Shown here piece after piece: positions 10,776-23,553 of a stretch of DNA of 64,000 bases. The notes under the pieces are model-generated. The model worked only from the letters and a program-made list of their open reading frames with translations, ran no database searches and had not been told where the DNA came from. Positions within the stretch are counted from its first letter, which is position 1. Each line of letters begins with the position of its first letter. The stretch lies in the NCBI GenBank assembly GCA_037367355.1, contig CM074703.1, positions 1,860,001-1,924,000 on the forward strand, written 5' to 3'. Source of the DNA: Neoscytalidium dimidiatum (Eukaryota > Ascomycota > Dothideomycetes > Botryosphaeriales > Botryosphaeriaceae). A program made the position numbers and the translations under genes.

Positions 10776-11226
10776 ATGTGCCTCTACACCGGTATCCATC
10801 ACCCCTGCGGATGCGACACGCATTTTCTCACTACAGTCTGCGCCGCGGCTGCCGAAAACCCTTCAGCTCCGTGCTACCAAGAGCGCGTCTCAAACCTCCA
10901 ATATGTAGGCAAGGACTGTGAAGATTGCAGGGAATGGGAGGTCGTTAGTCTCTCACCAGTGGCGTGTATAACATCGTCTGTGCGGCAAGAAGGGAATACT
11001 AAGGCGGAGGCGAAGGCGAAGAGCCTTGTGGAAGTAGGGCTGGACCAGAGTTGGTGGTATGTTTCACTTCGGTGCTGAGCTGCATCATCATCAAGCCCGG
11101 ATTGCTGATAAAGTGTCTGGATTTTGCAGGAGCATGGCTTGGGATATTTTGAAGACGTTGGCATGGTCAAGACATGATCGCGTTTGGCATGGGGTATTTA
11201 ATCAGTCCTGGATGGGAACCGTTTGA
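10776..11226 (+). CDS. Small cysteine-rich protein, MCxY family copy 3
   Basis: Best model is exons 10776-11056 and 11130-11226 (intron GTATGT...GCTGAT...TTGCAG), 125 aa. Start MCLYTGIHHPCGCDTH gives C2, C11, C13 and C22, identical spacing to the copies at 6805 and 7695. A C33 and a KDCEDCREW knuckle (C48, C51) follow. The spliced tail is Trp-rich (SWWSMAWDILKTLAW...). Function unknown; likely a small intracellular zinc-binding protein. Unspliced, the frame stops at 11078. Confidence 0.55.
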
Positions 11227-11881
11227 GAAGTGGTGTGAAATTGGAGGCAGTATTTCATTGGCGTGCACGGTTGCATTGTAATGTAGTATGTTCAGCCATG
11301 TGGGTGTGCGTGCGCAGAACGATGAAGCTACGATCTGGACACGCCATGCCTGTTTATTTTTCCGTTTGAAAGGAATTTCAGTTTGCAGAGGGCCTGTGTT
11401 GTGCCCAGATCACGAAGTTTCACTCGTAAAATTATGAATAAGACAGCTGCCGTACTGTTCCAGAATAGAAGAACCATATTCTAATCTGCATTTTACCACA
11501 GTAGATTAAATGTGTTCATCTTGGGTTGCTGTCAGGCCTACTGTTTGTAAGCCTCGGCTTGCAGTTACGTCAGATAACTGCTATGATTCTGATGCGTAGT
11601 CGGCCTCAAGTCTTAGCCGAATCTGTCAACTGTAAACACAGTCTTTTGGCAAGACAGAGCAGCTGAGGTAGCCTAATGGACCTCTCGCATCTTTTTACTG
11701 ATATATTATAGCCATGATGTGCTTTGAAGGGATTGTTGAGTTGCAGGCGTCAGATGTGTGAATTAGAGATCCAAGAACGGCTGAGTCAAAAAGCTCGCGC
11801 GGGCGGCCACAACAAAACTCGAGGCCGCCAAACCGAAAAACCAGTCATCTCGCAACTTCGAGCCTCCACCACCTGCCTGCC
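11227..11881. other. THG1 upstream region
   Basis: Non-coding; holds the THG1 promoter and probably the 3' UTR of MCxY copy 3. Confidence 0.45.
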
Positions 11882-13534
11882 ATGGCAAACTCCAAGTCTG
11901 TGCAGATAGCCTCCTAAGCAATACCGAGCTGTGACTGACACGAGACAGGTACGAATACGTCAAGAGCTTCGAGCGTTGTCAGCCGGACATCCTCCTGCCA
12001 AACACCTGGATCGTCATTCGCATCGACGGTCGAGGTTTCCACAAGTCAGTCTGGCCCGGGTTCTTCGCAGTCACGCCCTTTCGCGTTCATCTAATTCTGC
12101 TCGTTTGTTACTGTTCTTTGAGCCCAGTCTCTTTCGAGCTTCCCATCTCATTTCGCGTCCCTCTTCCCGCAAACATTCGACGAAGAATGATGTGGCCGCT
12201 CTTGCGCTAACGTTCTTCTATCGTGGGCTCCCATAGATTGACAGCAAAATATGGCTTTGAGAAGCCGAACGACCGTCGCGCGCTTGAGCTGATGAACGCT
12301 GCTGCGGTGGGTGTGTTCAAAGAGCTGCCGGACCTAGTACTGGGATATGGCATTAGTGACGAATATAGGTGAGTGAATACCATCCAAGTTGAGCCGCTCA
12401 GGGCTTCCTCGATCTACAAATTTCTCCCTCCCGCGAGCCTCACCCACGAGCAAACCAAGCAGAATACGAAACGCTGACATGCGCCAGCTTCATCTTTCAC
12501 AAAGACTGCAACCTATTCGAGAGGAGAGCTGCGTAAGTGCCGTGCTGCAAAAATATTCGTAAAACACACCCACGGCTGACGTATCTTTCGCTTTGTGACC
12601 GGGATAACAGCAAGCTGATCACGACCATCGCGACTACCTTCACCTCGCACTATATCTACCTCTGGTCAACCTATTTCCCGAACAAGCCGCTCACGCCGCC
12701 CATGCCCAGCTTCGATGGTCGCGCCGTCATGTACCCGAGCGTGCAAAACCTGCGCGACTACATGAGCTGGCGGCAGGTTGACTGTAATTCTTTCTCCCAG
12801 CATCCCCCCCCTCTTCTTCTTCGGAGTCCCGCTACTGTGCCTCCCGACCATAAAGGCCGCCTGTTACAGTACGCTAAAGGCATCTCACAGGCCACATCAA
12901 CAACCTCTACAATACCACCTTCTGGACGCTCATCCAACGCGGCGGCATGGACGCCGCGGCCGCGGAGCAACGCCTCTCGGGCACCGTCTCCGCCGACAAG
13001 AACGAGATCCTGTTCAAGGAGTTCGGCATCAACTACAACAACGAGGACGAGCTTTTCAAGAAGGGGAGCGTCGTCTTCCGCGATGTCGGTGTCCCTCAGA
13101 ATCCTTTGCTCCCCCCATTAATCTATCTTTTTTTTTTTTTTGCCCACCGTCTTTCGCTACCCTTTACTTTCTTCTCCGCACGGCGGGCCGTTTGTCCCTC
13201 CGCCTCTTCTTGCACTACATAAAACCCTCTCCTGACTTTCTGCTCTGTTGTTTCCAATAAGTCGAATATGGCGGAATGCTAAATTTCCCCCCGCGTTCAG
13301 TACGAGCTCGTCGACCCGCCAACAGCTTCGTCCGCCAAGGCAGCGGCGCAGGACGCAGATGATGCCGCTCCGCAGCAGGAGCAGCAGCCGCTGAGCAAGA
13401 CGGCCGCCGAGAAGGAGAGGAAGCGGAGAGCGAAGGCGCGCATCGCGGTCGAGCACGTGGACATCATCAAGGACGACTTCTGGCTGCGGCGGCCGTGGAT
13501 CTTGAGCGGGAGGGCGGGGAAGGTCAAAGAGTGA
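11882..13534 (+). CDS. THG1: tRNA(His) guanylyltransferase Thg1
   Basis: Seven exons: 11882-11895, 11949-12044, 12237-12368, 12488-12532, 12611-12783, 12891-13084, 13301-13534; 295 aa. Thg1 adds G(-1) to the 5' end of tRNA-His, using ATP/GTP with 3'-5' polarity. Visible signatures: [13 protein letters not shown] start, [12 protein letters not shown] (first metal-binding Asp), [14 protein letters not shown] (second metal Asp), YFPNKPL, then [28 protein letters not shown], and [16 protein letters not shown]. The first coding exon is only 14 nt. The last intron has a weak donor (GTCGGT), but its use restores VVFRDYELVDPP. The C-terminal 70 residues are Ala/Gln/Lys-rich before [17 protein letters not shown]. 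Convergent with RPB1. Confidence 0.93.
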
Positions 13535-15670
13535 GGGAAAGGTGGGTCGTTGGCAAGGACCACAGGGAGCATGGAATGAGAAATACGTGTTCAAGACCAT
13601 TGTTTGGTGACTCTATGACTATCTCCGCTGGATCTTGCCCCCAAGTTGGGTGTTGAGCCGCCAAAGGAGAAGAACGTGGACCCACACTGGATGGCGAGAG
13701 ACTTCACCCTTCGTATCGCCGTAAGAAGAAATTTGAAAGGACAGTCTCTCTTGATTCAACGATCCGCGACGGCTGGAACAGTCATCTGGGTGTATATTTT
13801 ACCGACTCCATAATCTATTCATATCCAGATAATTACTTGGACTACTCCCGTCAACTCCACCGCCATCTGGAGAAAGATTTTTTCTGCTATCCACATGGTC
13901 CTCAAGACCGAGTGCAGTCATTGCAAGTCTATCTCTTCTTACAACAGCATTCGAACAGGGCAATGTATGGAAAATCATGTGAAGCTTAAAAATTCAATCG
14001 TGCGGGCCACTTGGGGAGGCGACGGTGGAGAACGTGGATGCGGGTAGTTCGAAGGAGGGGAGTCCGGGGGACGAGGCTCCCCCATGGATGCAAGTGTTCA
14101 CGGAGATGCAAATTGTTTAGCAAGCCTTCGGAAAACCTAAGAAGCTCATTAGGCCATGATCCTTGTACGGATCTCGAGTGCCTTACCTCTGATCGAGGTT
14201 CGCAGGCCAGATGTAGAGAGAACGCTATGGTGTCAAATAGAGAAAAGAACTTAACATAAACTTTACTCACCCTGAATATATATATTTTGGTACTTTGCAC
14301 TGGTTACAGTATAATGCGAGTTTCTGCCTACGTAATCATTGCAAATGGGTCATCTTGTGACCGCCGTTATCAGAACTCATTGTTCATTCCGTTAAGCTCG
14401 TGGGAGAGGCAATCGTTCAATATTCAAGCATGAAGGTATCTTCAAAGCACCACTTCACGTATTACCCTAATAATACATAAGGACTTTCAGAGGATATCAG
14501 TGTCAGTCTTTGGAAATTTTATTATCCTCGCATAGGAGTTCCCTTTGTTTTTTCGACCGTCACGCGTACGCCTCATGCGTGAGCTGAAGGTCTCGAATAC
14601 ACGAATCATCTCCTACCAAACACTGAATACGCTATTTGTGATGCGTGATAAATCTTCTTGACCTGCTTGTTTTGTGGCACAGGAAGACTCAAATCATACG
14701 CAGGATACCCAAGTCACATCACTCTGAGCAGAGCTGCCCATTCAGGTCAATAAACCATGTAATTCTACTTCATACTCCCACCTAGTGCTGGTACTTTATG
14801 ATTGTTATCCTTGGTTCCAATTTGATAAAACATAGGTCCATTTCCCTGCTTTGAATCACCGAATTCACCCAGAAGAAAAAGTAGAGTCTACAGGAAAGTG
14901 GCGACCAAAAAAAGATCATTTTCATCATATTTTCTCGTCTCCGTCCCCTTCCCTCCTCATCCTCCACCTAACCTCGCGCGCGCTTTTTCCTCGCATGACG
15001 AGGAAAAAACAAAAGAGGGGTATCCAGGGAGTTTGTTTTTTTCTGTTTGCCTTCTTTCAAGCTGATCTTAAAACGCTTCTCTAACCCATAACAGTCCACT
15101 GGGACAAAAAGCAACGATGAGAGGAAGGAAAGAAAAACCAAACTGAAATACCCATTGACCCACCCATTCTGCCTACATCCTATCACCATTGTCGTATGAC
15201 CCGTTTCTTTATCCACCCAATCGTTTCGTCGAATATTTGTGTATCTTCGCTCTCACAAGGCAAATTGGTCATCCCGCTTCGCAATGTTTGAAGAAGAGGG
15301 GAAAATAGAAATCGATGAACCGCCTGCCCAAGGAAAAAAGAAAGACCCGCTCAATCTGTTTTTGGGCAACGCCGAATATCATGCACGTAGAAACAAGGGA
15401 ATAAAAATATAAAAAAAAAATCCCAGCCCAGGAAACCCACCAACACCATCGCAGCAGATGAAGCACGGAGCAAATTATGATGGGTCTTTGGAAGCTTCGT
15501 AAAAAGAAAACTGCAGGGAAGAAAAGACCCCCAGACCCACCCTTAGCCGACGCTAATCTTTTTTTTTATTATTGGTACAAGGAAGTTGGAAACAGCAGCT
15601 CGCCGCTGATGTGGGCCCAGCAAAGGGAACACCAACGAAAGCCACTAGTATTGAAAGCTCACAGACAAGC
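13535..15670. other. Convergent intergenic stretch, THG1 / RPB1
   Basis: A 2.1-kb interval between two 3' ends. No gene, RNA or repeat recognised. The part near 14850-15420 is A-rich on the plus strand, consistent with RPB1 3' UTR and poly(A) signals on the minus strand. Confidence 0.5.
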
Positions 15671-18600
15671 TCAATCTTGGCGCGGGGAACTGAATGAGTT
15701 GTCAGTGGAGATTCTCTTTTTGAAATTTAGTAGAGGGCTCACTTACGTGGGTGAATACTTGTTAGCCCCACTTGGAGAGTTCGGTGGATAAGCAGGGGAG
15801 GCCGGGCTCGTCGGCGAATACATCGGTGACGTAGGCGAGTAGCCAACCGGAGATGTCGGGGAGCGCCTGTCACTGCCTGCCCCAAATTGAGGGCTCGTGG
15901 GCGAGTACTGTGGGCTCGTCGGGGAGTATTGTGGGCTTGTCGGGCTATATTGCGGGCTGGTCGGGCTATACTGCGGGCTAGTCGGGCTATACGATGGTGA
16001 AGTCGGAGAGTAGGCTGACCGTGCCATATAAGCCGGCGAAGTGGGGGACGATGGGCTCGTCGGGCTATAGCTCGGGCTCGTCGGGCTGTAGCTGGGGCTT
16101 GTTGGGGACAATGAATTGTAAGCCGGTGATGTCGGAGAATAGCTTGGCGATGTCGGGGAGAAGCCGGGGCTCGTCGGTGAGTAGCCAGGGCTTGCGGGCG
16201 ATGCTCCACCAAAGCGTGGGCTCGTGAGATTGAGGCCGGGCGACGTCGGCGAATACTGTGGACTTGACGGCGAATAACCGGGTGAGGTAGGACTCTGGCC
16301 GCTGAAGGGACTGGTGGGCGCGTAGCCGGGGCTGCGTCCCGCATACGGGCTCATGCCACCGTCAGTGAAGGAGCCATATGACGTAAAGCCACCGCTCTCA
16401 TCGCCACCAGCCTGCACCATGGGAGAGAACGAAGCACCATAGTCAGGACCGGCAAAAGCACCCTCATGAGTGGGAGAGCCAATATCGTAAGGAGTCGCAG
16501 CACCGTCGGCAATGTAACCAGGGGCAGCAGCCAACCCAGGCATGAGACCGAAACGCGCATTGTCAGACGCACAGGTGTTGAGCATGTTCCTGTCAACCAT
16601 GATATCCATCTCACCAGTGCCAGCGGGCGCCAGTTGACCGAGCATGATGTTCTCGGATACACCACGGCAGTCGTCCAATTCGCCACAGGCAGCAGCATCC
16701 AGTAGAATCTCGACCGTCTCTTCGAAAGAGCAACGCATGAGGGCGCCGGTGTCAGCACGATTAATACCGTGACGAGTGACCGCCATGATCATGCCACGAG
16801 CTGTCATGACATCGACAAGCAGCGCTAAGTGACGGTGGTTGACATAGGAACCATCGAAGGCCAACACCTGGGTGAACTCCTTAAGGAGAGCTGTACGCGT
16901 GGCCTCTATACCAAAGACCTGGATAATCTCGAAGAAGTTGTTCGAGTAGGTGCGCGAAGCATCAACGCCATCAACGGTCAGGACGCGGGCCAGTGCAGTA
17001 CCGGTAGTATCAAGGAACCATTCAGTACACTCATCGCTCTTCGCCATGTAGAGGGTACCGTCGTCGCGAACGACCTGCTTTTGACCGCTGTTGATGAAGG
17101 CACGCTCGACACCGGGAACACCACGTAGGGTCAAGTCGTCAAGCAGCCTCTCTTCAAGCATGGCAAGCAATTTCTCATCATTCTCCTCGCCCTCTTCGTC
17201 CTTGCTCGCATCATGCTTGATTAAGCGGATACGGATGACAAGCTCCTCTGCGTTATTGTCGCTGAAGATAACTGCCAAGTTCTTGTGATACTCCTCCTTG
17301 ATCCTGGTGGCGACTTCAGGGACGGTCAGACCCTTGTCCAGAAGCCTACCACGGTTGAGCACAATACGCATAAGCCACTTGGATTGCGAGTCAATGTCCT
17401 CCTGCGTGTCATCAGGAATGATGAAATACGATTCGACCAAATCGGCATCGGCTTCAATAACAGTCGACTGAATGTCAGGGTCATAGTAGAGCTCGACGCA
17501 CTCGGTGACAGAACGTAGAGTAGTGTGCTCGATACGACTACGAAGCAGTTTGGCTTCGTACCTCTTCTTCTCATCGGCAACCTCCAAGGGCGTTGTTGTG
17601 TACACCTTCATAGATGGAGTCTTGATGTTCTTTGCGACATTGAGAATTTCCTTGAGACGGGGGACACCGAGCGTGACGTTCTTTGAAGACACACCAGCAA
17701 AGTGGAAAGTGTTGAGCGTCATCTGTGTCGCGGGTTCACCGATCGACTGCGCGGCAAGAACACCAACCATCTCTCCAGGGCTGACGATCGCTCTGTTGAA
17801 GCGGTTCTCGAGATCACCAAGAACATTCTCAAAAGCGAGCTTGTTCAACGAGTATTCGCGAACGAGGCGCTTGAATGCCAGCCTCGACCGCAACTGCGCC
17901 TTGAAAAGGAAGGTAGCGTTCTCTTGCGCCTCATGCGACAACGGATCATCGCCGCGAACGACAACCAACCTGTCGAGCACGTCGCGAACCTTCGGAATGG
18001 CTTCCGAGGGATGCAAATCGCTTCTAGTGCCGTCCTTGATACGGAATTTGCTCTTTGCCGTCTCGATAATGCGTTGGATGTTGAGAGGAAGCTGACGCTG
18101 GTCGTCTGCATCATTGGTGAGGTTGCGTACATACCTCCGGTCTTCCTCGAGCTGAGCAAACTCCTCGTCAAAGAGGCGCTGCACCTCAATATCTCCGGCA
18201 ATAGCGTCCGTCTGCTCCAAGATGTCGCTTGACAACGAAGTTGAGGGGTCCATGACATTGACGTAAAACTTGCGCTTGAACTGCGCATCCGAGCAGTTGA
18301 CGAAATCGCAGCTTTGCTTTTCAATGTAGCAACCATCTAGACCATCTTCACCGTAGACGAACTGAACAACGTCGCCGAGGGAATTGCGAACAGTTCCGTC
18401 GTATTTGGCCATGACATCTTCAAGAGCCTTGACCAAACGACGCTGAATGTAACCAGTCTCTGCAGTCTTGACAGCAGTATCAATGAGACCTTCGCGACCA
18501 GCCATAGCGTGGAAAAAGAATTCGGAGGGCGTAAGACCACGGAGATAGGAATTTTGGACAAAACCTCTAGCTGCAGGCGAGTAATCATCCTTGGTGAAGT

Positions 18601-21153
18601 GGGGCAAGGTCCGGTACTTGAAGCCGAATGGAATACGCTTACCCTCAACGGACTGCTGGCCGACAAGTGCCGTCATCTGAGAGATGTTGATCGTGGAACC
18701 CTTGGAACCGGAAGCAGCCATGGCAATGGCGTTGTTGCACTTAGCCACGCTCTTTTCGGTGACAGCACCTGCGTTGTCACGAGCCTTGTTCAGGCAGACC
18801 GAGACCTTACTCTCGAAAGTTTCTCTCTTGGTCATACCAGGCAGCGGGTCGAGCTTGTCTTGCGTAGCTTCCTCGGTGATTCTGTGAACCTCTAGCTTCT
18901 GCTCATCGATGGCTTCCTCAATTTTCGTGGTGGTAATATCATCAGGAATGGTATCACCGATACCAATGGAGAAACCGTGGTGCAACAGCCAGTAGTTGAC
19001 TATGCGCTGAGCACCGTTGAAGAAACCCACAGTGGCTTCCCAGCCCTTCTCGTTATAGATCGTGTGGATGATACCACCACTGCTTGCACCGACAATTTTC
19101 TTGTTGAAAAGACCGTACATGAGCTCGCCTCCAATGATTACAACGCCGCTGTCGTCAATGGGGGCGTGGGTCTTGCCAGGCTTGATGAGGTTAACGTCGG
19201 GAATTGCAAGACTGAGAAGCTGTTTGCCCGTCCAACGTGGACGGGGCTTAAGAATGGCAGGTTGTGGGATGACGCCATCCCAGTCCGGAACCCACAGGAG
19301 AATGTTCATAACCTGCTCCTTGGTAAGGAAGACATCACGCTTGCACATCTTGTAAATACCGCAGAGCGTATCCTGCACGATACCCATGAGGGGACCATTG
19401 CGCTGAGGTGAAACGATGTTGAGGGGAACCATGCACAGCTGCATAACTTCTGCGCGAGTTTCTTCAGTCTGAGGAACGTGCAAGTTCATCTCGTCACCGT
19501 CGAAATCGGCGTTGTAAGGAGAAGTAACGGACAAATTCAATCGGAAAGTCGAGTAAGGCATGACGCGGACACGGTGACCCATCATAGACTCCTTGTGCAG
19601 CGAAGGCTGACGATTGAAGATGATGAAATCTCCACTGACAATGTGACGTTCGACCTTCCAGCCATAAGCGAGCTGGATTTCGCCTGCGCGCTTGTGGTGA
19701 CGGAGGTCAATACGCGTGCCATCGTCACGTATAATATACTTGGCACCTGGGTGCTCGTTCGGACCGTTCTTGACCAGTTCATGAAGTTTCGCGATGTTGT
19801 ACGGAGTGACCGTCTCCGGGTACGTCAGAGTCCTAGCAATGGAGCGGGGCACACCAACTTCGTCCAAGTCCAGGTTGGGATCACCAGTAATGACGGTACG
19901 TGCGGAGAAGTCCACACGCTTGCCCATCAAGTTTCCACGGAGACGGCCATCCTTGCCCTTTAGGCGACCGCGAATCGTCTTCAACGGCCTTCCGGACTTC
20001 TGCTGAGCCTGGGGTTGACCAGCAAGGTCATTGTCCATGTAAGTTGCTACGTGCCATTGAAGCAGAACCTCAAAATCGTCGATGACGTGCTGCGCAGCGC
20101 CCTCCGTGTGGCAGCGCTTGATACTCGCATTGGCACGAATGATGTCGGCAAGCTTGTATGTCAAGTCATCCTCGCCACGCATACCCTGTCCAGTGCCGTC
20201 GACGGAAATACTGGGTCTGACCGGAGGCGGTGGAACGGGCAACATAGTGATGATCATCCACTCAGGCCTAGCGAAATTGACGTTCAAGCCTAAAGTGACA
20301 AGGGCTTCGTCGGTGATCAACTTGAAGATGTTGAGCACATCCTGGGGCTTGATAACGCGCTTCTCCGGCTGGCGTGCTTCCTCTTCATCCTCTCCCTTCT
20401 GAGGCTTCCAAGTTCCAACCAGTTTCAAGCTGTCCTTGCGAATCTCAGGCTGGCGGTTACCACATCCGCCGTGCTGAATCTGGGGCTTTTTATTCTTCGG
20501 AGCACCTCCTTCATAGTCATCTGAGGGCTGGTCCATCTGACAGACAGCCTTAGGCTTGCAGACCTTCCATATGGCTTCGAAGCGCTTCTTGGGGTCTCGT
20601 AGCCTAAGGGCATCTTTGAACTGTTGCTCCGACTAGAACACGGGTCAGCATGAGCGATCAACCAAGAGTGTCATCCCCCAGGGGATGACTAACTTCGTCT
20701 GCTAAGATCTTGCCACAATTGTGGCACACACACTCAAGCAGCTTCTTGATCTTGTTGATGAAACCTGCCAGCCAGTCAGCGGAATTCTCGCCATTGGCCT
20801 CGTAAGTTGCTCACCGACGTGGAACACTGGAGTGTGCAGCTCGATGTGTCCAAAGTGACCAGGACATTCTTGCATGTTCTCACCACAGGTGGCGCAAGAA
20901 TACGCGCGGTCAATGGAGCCGAGCTTGGGGTCGTTCAGACCACCTTCGCGGGGACGCTGCTTCGCCTCGTCCTACGAGAAATCAGCATGGCGCTCACCCA
21001 CGATGCAGCAATGCTAGCACGCACCATAGTCTCCGGGTAGATGATGTGAGCGACGCTCATCTCTTGAATCTCAGCCGGGTCGAGCAAGCCGAACTGGATC
21101 TCTTGGATGCTCTTCAGCGGCGCGCTGGACGCCGCAAAGTGGAGGTTCGCCAT
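15671..21153 (-). CDS. RPB1: RNA polymerase II largest subunit Rpb1
   Basis: Five exons on the minus strand: 21153-21025, 20971-20815, 20764-20694, 20632-15747, 15689-15671; 1753 aa. The clamp zinc site is C69-x2-C72-x6-C79-x2-H82 with CVCHNCG near 109-112. The catalytic loop [16 protein letters not shown] lies around residue 490 and chelates Mg-[22 protein letters not shown] is near the bridge helix/trigger loop. The tail has roughly two dozen YSPTSPS-type heptads, several degenerate (GLNLTSP, FGGASP), with a YSPTSPQ block repeated near the end. The unspliced frame stops after KYSPT at 15743, but an excellent donor (GTAAGTGAG) and acceptor remove 15690-15746 and yield KYSPTSPRQD-stop. Divergent from SWD1. 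Confidence 0.97.
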
Positions 21154-21918
21154 GTTGACGGTGGTGAGTCGCGGCGGTCGGTGACTTGGGACGTGTTGCG
21201 ACGATGAGCGCGGTCGGGTTGGATGCGCTGGGTGACGGTGACCTCACAACGTCAGTCCGGCAGCGGCCTCGAGCTTCCTCCTCACTCGACCTCCCTCGTG
21301 CGGGTCGAGGTGTCCTCCGACTGTGTGAACACAACCGACGATGGGACCGGGGCGGCGCAGATGGAATCCGGGGCGCTGGACGCGCTGGCCGCACGGCGGC
21401 GAAGGTGAAAGGACCTGCGGGCCTGATGCGACCGGGGCGGGCGAGGGCGACGCGATCCGGGCGCGAAATGAGCGTGATGGGCGTTGCGACGTCGACAGCA
21501 GGCGGAACAGGGCCGTCGACAGGACGCTCGGCGATGGAGGTGTTGAGGTTGCGGGTGGTGGAGTGGTGTTGTCGAGGTGACGCCCTCCTGGAAGCGGCTC
21601 CAGGTTGAAGTTCCAAAGGACGTCGCGCTAAGACCGCGCACCCAACGCCTGCCGCCTGCGCTCGCCACGCAGCAACGCCAAGCCAACACGTGATCTGGAG
21701 CCGCATTCACGCTTGGACTGTGACCAGCGGCCAGCGGCCACAGCAAGGCCAGGCCTGACGCATCTGCACCAAGTGGCTCTGGCTCCGACTCGCCGACCGT
21801 CCGTCCCGCGCGCATCACCGCCGCGTATATCCAGACGTCGCGTCTCCCCGCGCCCACCTTCCACCGTCAGAGCCTCCCTCCCGACCATGCGCCTTGACTG
21901 CGCTCTTCTACCACAATC
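21154..21918. promoter_or_regulatory. Divergent promoter region RPB1 / SWD1
   Basis: A 765-bp GC-rich interval between the two start codons. Both genes serve Pol II transcription (Swd1 is in the Set1 complex that methylates histone H3 on Pol II genes), so shared control is plausible. I cannot identify specific sites. Confidence 0.5.
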
Positions 21919-23553
21919 ATGAATCTTCCTCTTATCGACCCCGCCGTGCTGGCCCAAGATACACCAGAGGCACCGGCTGGGAAGCTTCGTATGTACAACC
22001 TCTGTCTACCGCAAAGTTTAGGGCTGCCGTTTGGCGGTCGCCCCTAACAGACGGAACTCTGTGGCAATAGCCTGCTGACAACCTTACCTCGCCAGACAGC
22101 GGTCATTCGACATGCATGCGCTTCAATCATCGCGGTGACTACCTCGCCTCCGGAAGGGTAACCTATTCTAGACACCGCTGCAGGGACCCTTGACTCACGG
22201 CCTGTTAGGCAGACGGTACCGTAGTGATCTTCGACCTCGAGACGAACGGCGTCGCACGCAAACTCACAGGCCACACGCGCCAGGTCCAATCCCTCAGCTG
22301 GTCTGCCAATGACCGATATTTGCTCAGCGCTTCACAAGATTGGAGATGCGTGCTTTGGGACTTGAAGGATGGCAGACGCGTACGCACCGTCAGGTTTGGA
22401 GCTCCCGTCTTCATTGCGGAGCTCCATCCGCGGAACCAGTATGTATGCTTGTATTGGCCTGTCTCTGCATTATCTGACCGACTGCAGCCTGATGTTTGTA
22501 GCCGCCCTCTTCGAAGACCAGCCCGTGCTGGTAGACATGACCGACGAGATTCCAAGGAAGCACATCCTTCCTTCTGCTCCTAGGCGATCTCAAGTCGAGC
22601 GTGAAAATGCTACTGAGAAGCAGACGGCGCAGGATGCCAAGCAGACAACGACCGTCACCGTATTCACACCCACCGGAGACTACATCTTGTCGGGGACCAG
22701 TAAGGGGTGGCTGAATATCATTGATACGAAGACCTGCGACGTCCGCTATTCTATGCGCCTGTCGAACAACCTCGTCATATTCATTCGATTAACGTCGTCA
22801 GGCCGAGATATGGTGGTCAACTGCAGTGACAGAATCATTCGCACCTTGCAGCTACCAGACCTCACTGATCCAAAGCTCGACTTCGACAGCATGGCGCTTG
22901 CCATAGAGCATAAATTTCAAGACGTTGTAAACCGCTTGTCCTGGAATCATGTTTGCTTCAGCTCTACCGGCGAATACGTCACGGCATCCACGTACATGAA
23001 TCATGATATTTACGTTTGGGAGCGGGGCCAGGGAAGTTTGACAAAGATTCTCGAAGCCAGGGAAGAGATCGCTGTTGTGGAATGGCACCCTCATCGCCCG
23101 TTCGTGGCAGCTGGCGGCATTGAATCTGGCAGAATTTACTTGTGGTCCATTCTCACACCGCAGCGGTGGTCTGCTTTGGCTCCGGACTTTGTGGAGGTTG
23201 AAGAGAACGTTGAATACGTCGAACGCGAGGATGAGTTTGACATCCAGCCTCTCGAAGAGCTGCACAAGAGGCGTCTTGACTTGGAGGACGAGGACGTAGA
23301 TGTCCTTACAATCGAGCCCGGAAAAGCGGAGTTTGAGCCAGCAGAATTCCAGATGCCCATCGTGTTGGATCTAGGCGGTAGCGACAGTGAGGATGAGGAA
23401 ATCATGATTGGTGCCGGCCAGTACCGTAGGAAGAGTCCAGGTGCAGGCAAGGAGTGGATGAACGGTCAGGACGGCAGTGGCGATGAGAAAAAGAATGCGA
23501 CCAATGGCACGGCGAGGTCACAGAGCGCGAGCAAGAAGCGTAGAGCGGATTGA
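21919..23553 (+). CDS. SWD1: COMPASS (Set1C) subunit Swd1 / RbBP5, WD40 protein
   Basis: Exons 21919-21988, 22096-22157, 22209-22438, 22488-23553; 475 aa. WD repeats: STCMRFNHRGDYLASGRADG, GHTRQVQSLSWSANDRYLLSA, WRCVLWDLKDGRRV, TVFTPTGDYILSGTSKGW, and later WNHVCFSSTGEYVTAST...YVWERGQGSL. After the propeller comes WSALAPDFVEVEENVEYVEREDEFD, a hinge typical of Swd1/RbBP5. An acidic, basic-ended tail (KKRRAD) follows. Swd1 with Swd3, Bre2 and Sdc1 supports Set1 in H3K4 methylation. Start MNLPLIDP fits the family, and the second intron is only 51 bp. Confidence 0.93.

Noticed and set aside
15994..16227. Repetitive plus-strand frame opposite the RPB1 tail
   Set aside because: Pure mirror of the heptad repeat on the coding strand.
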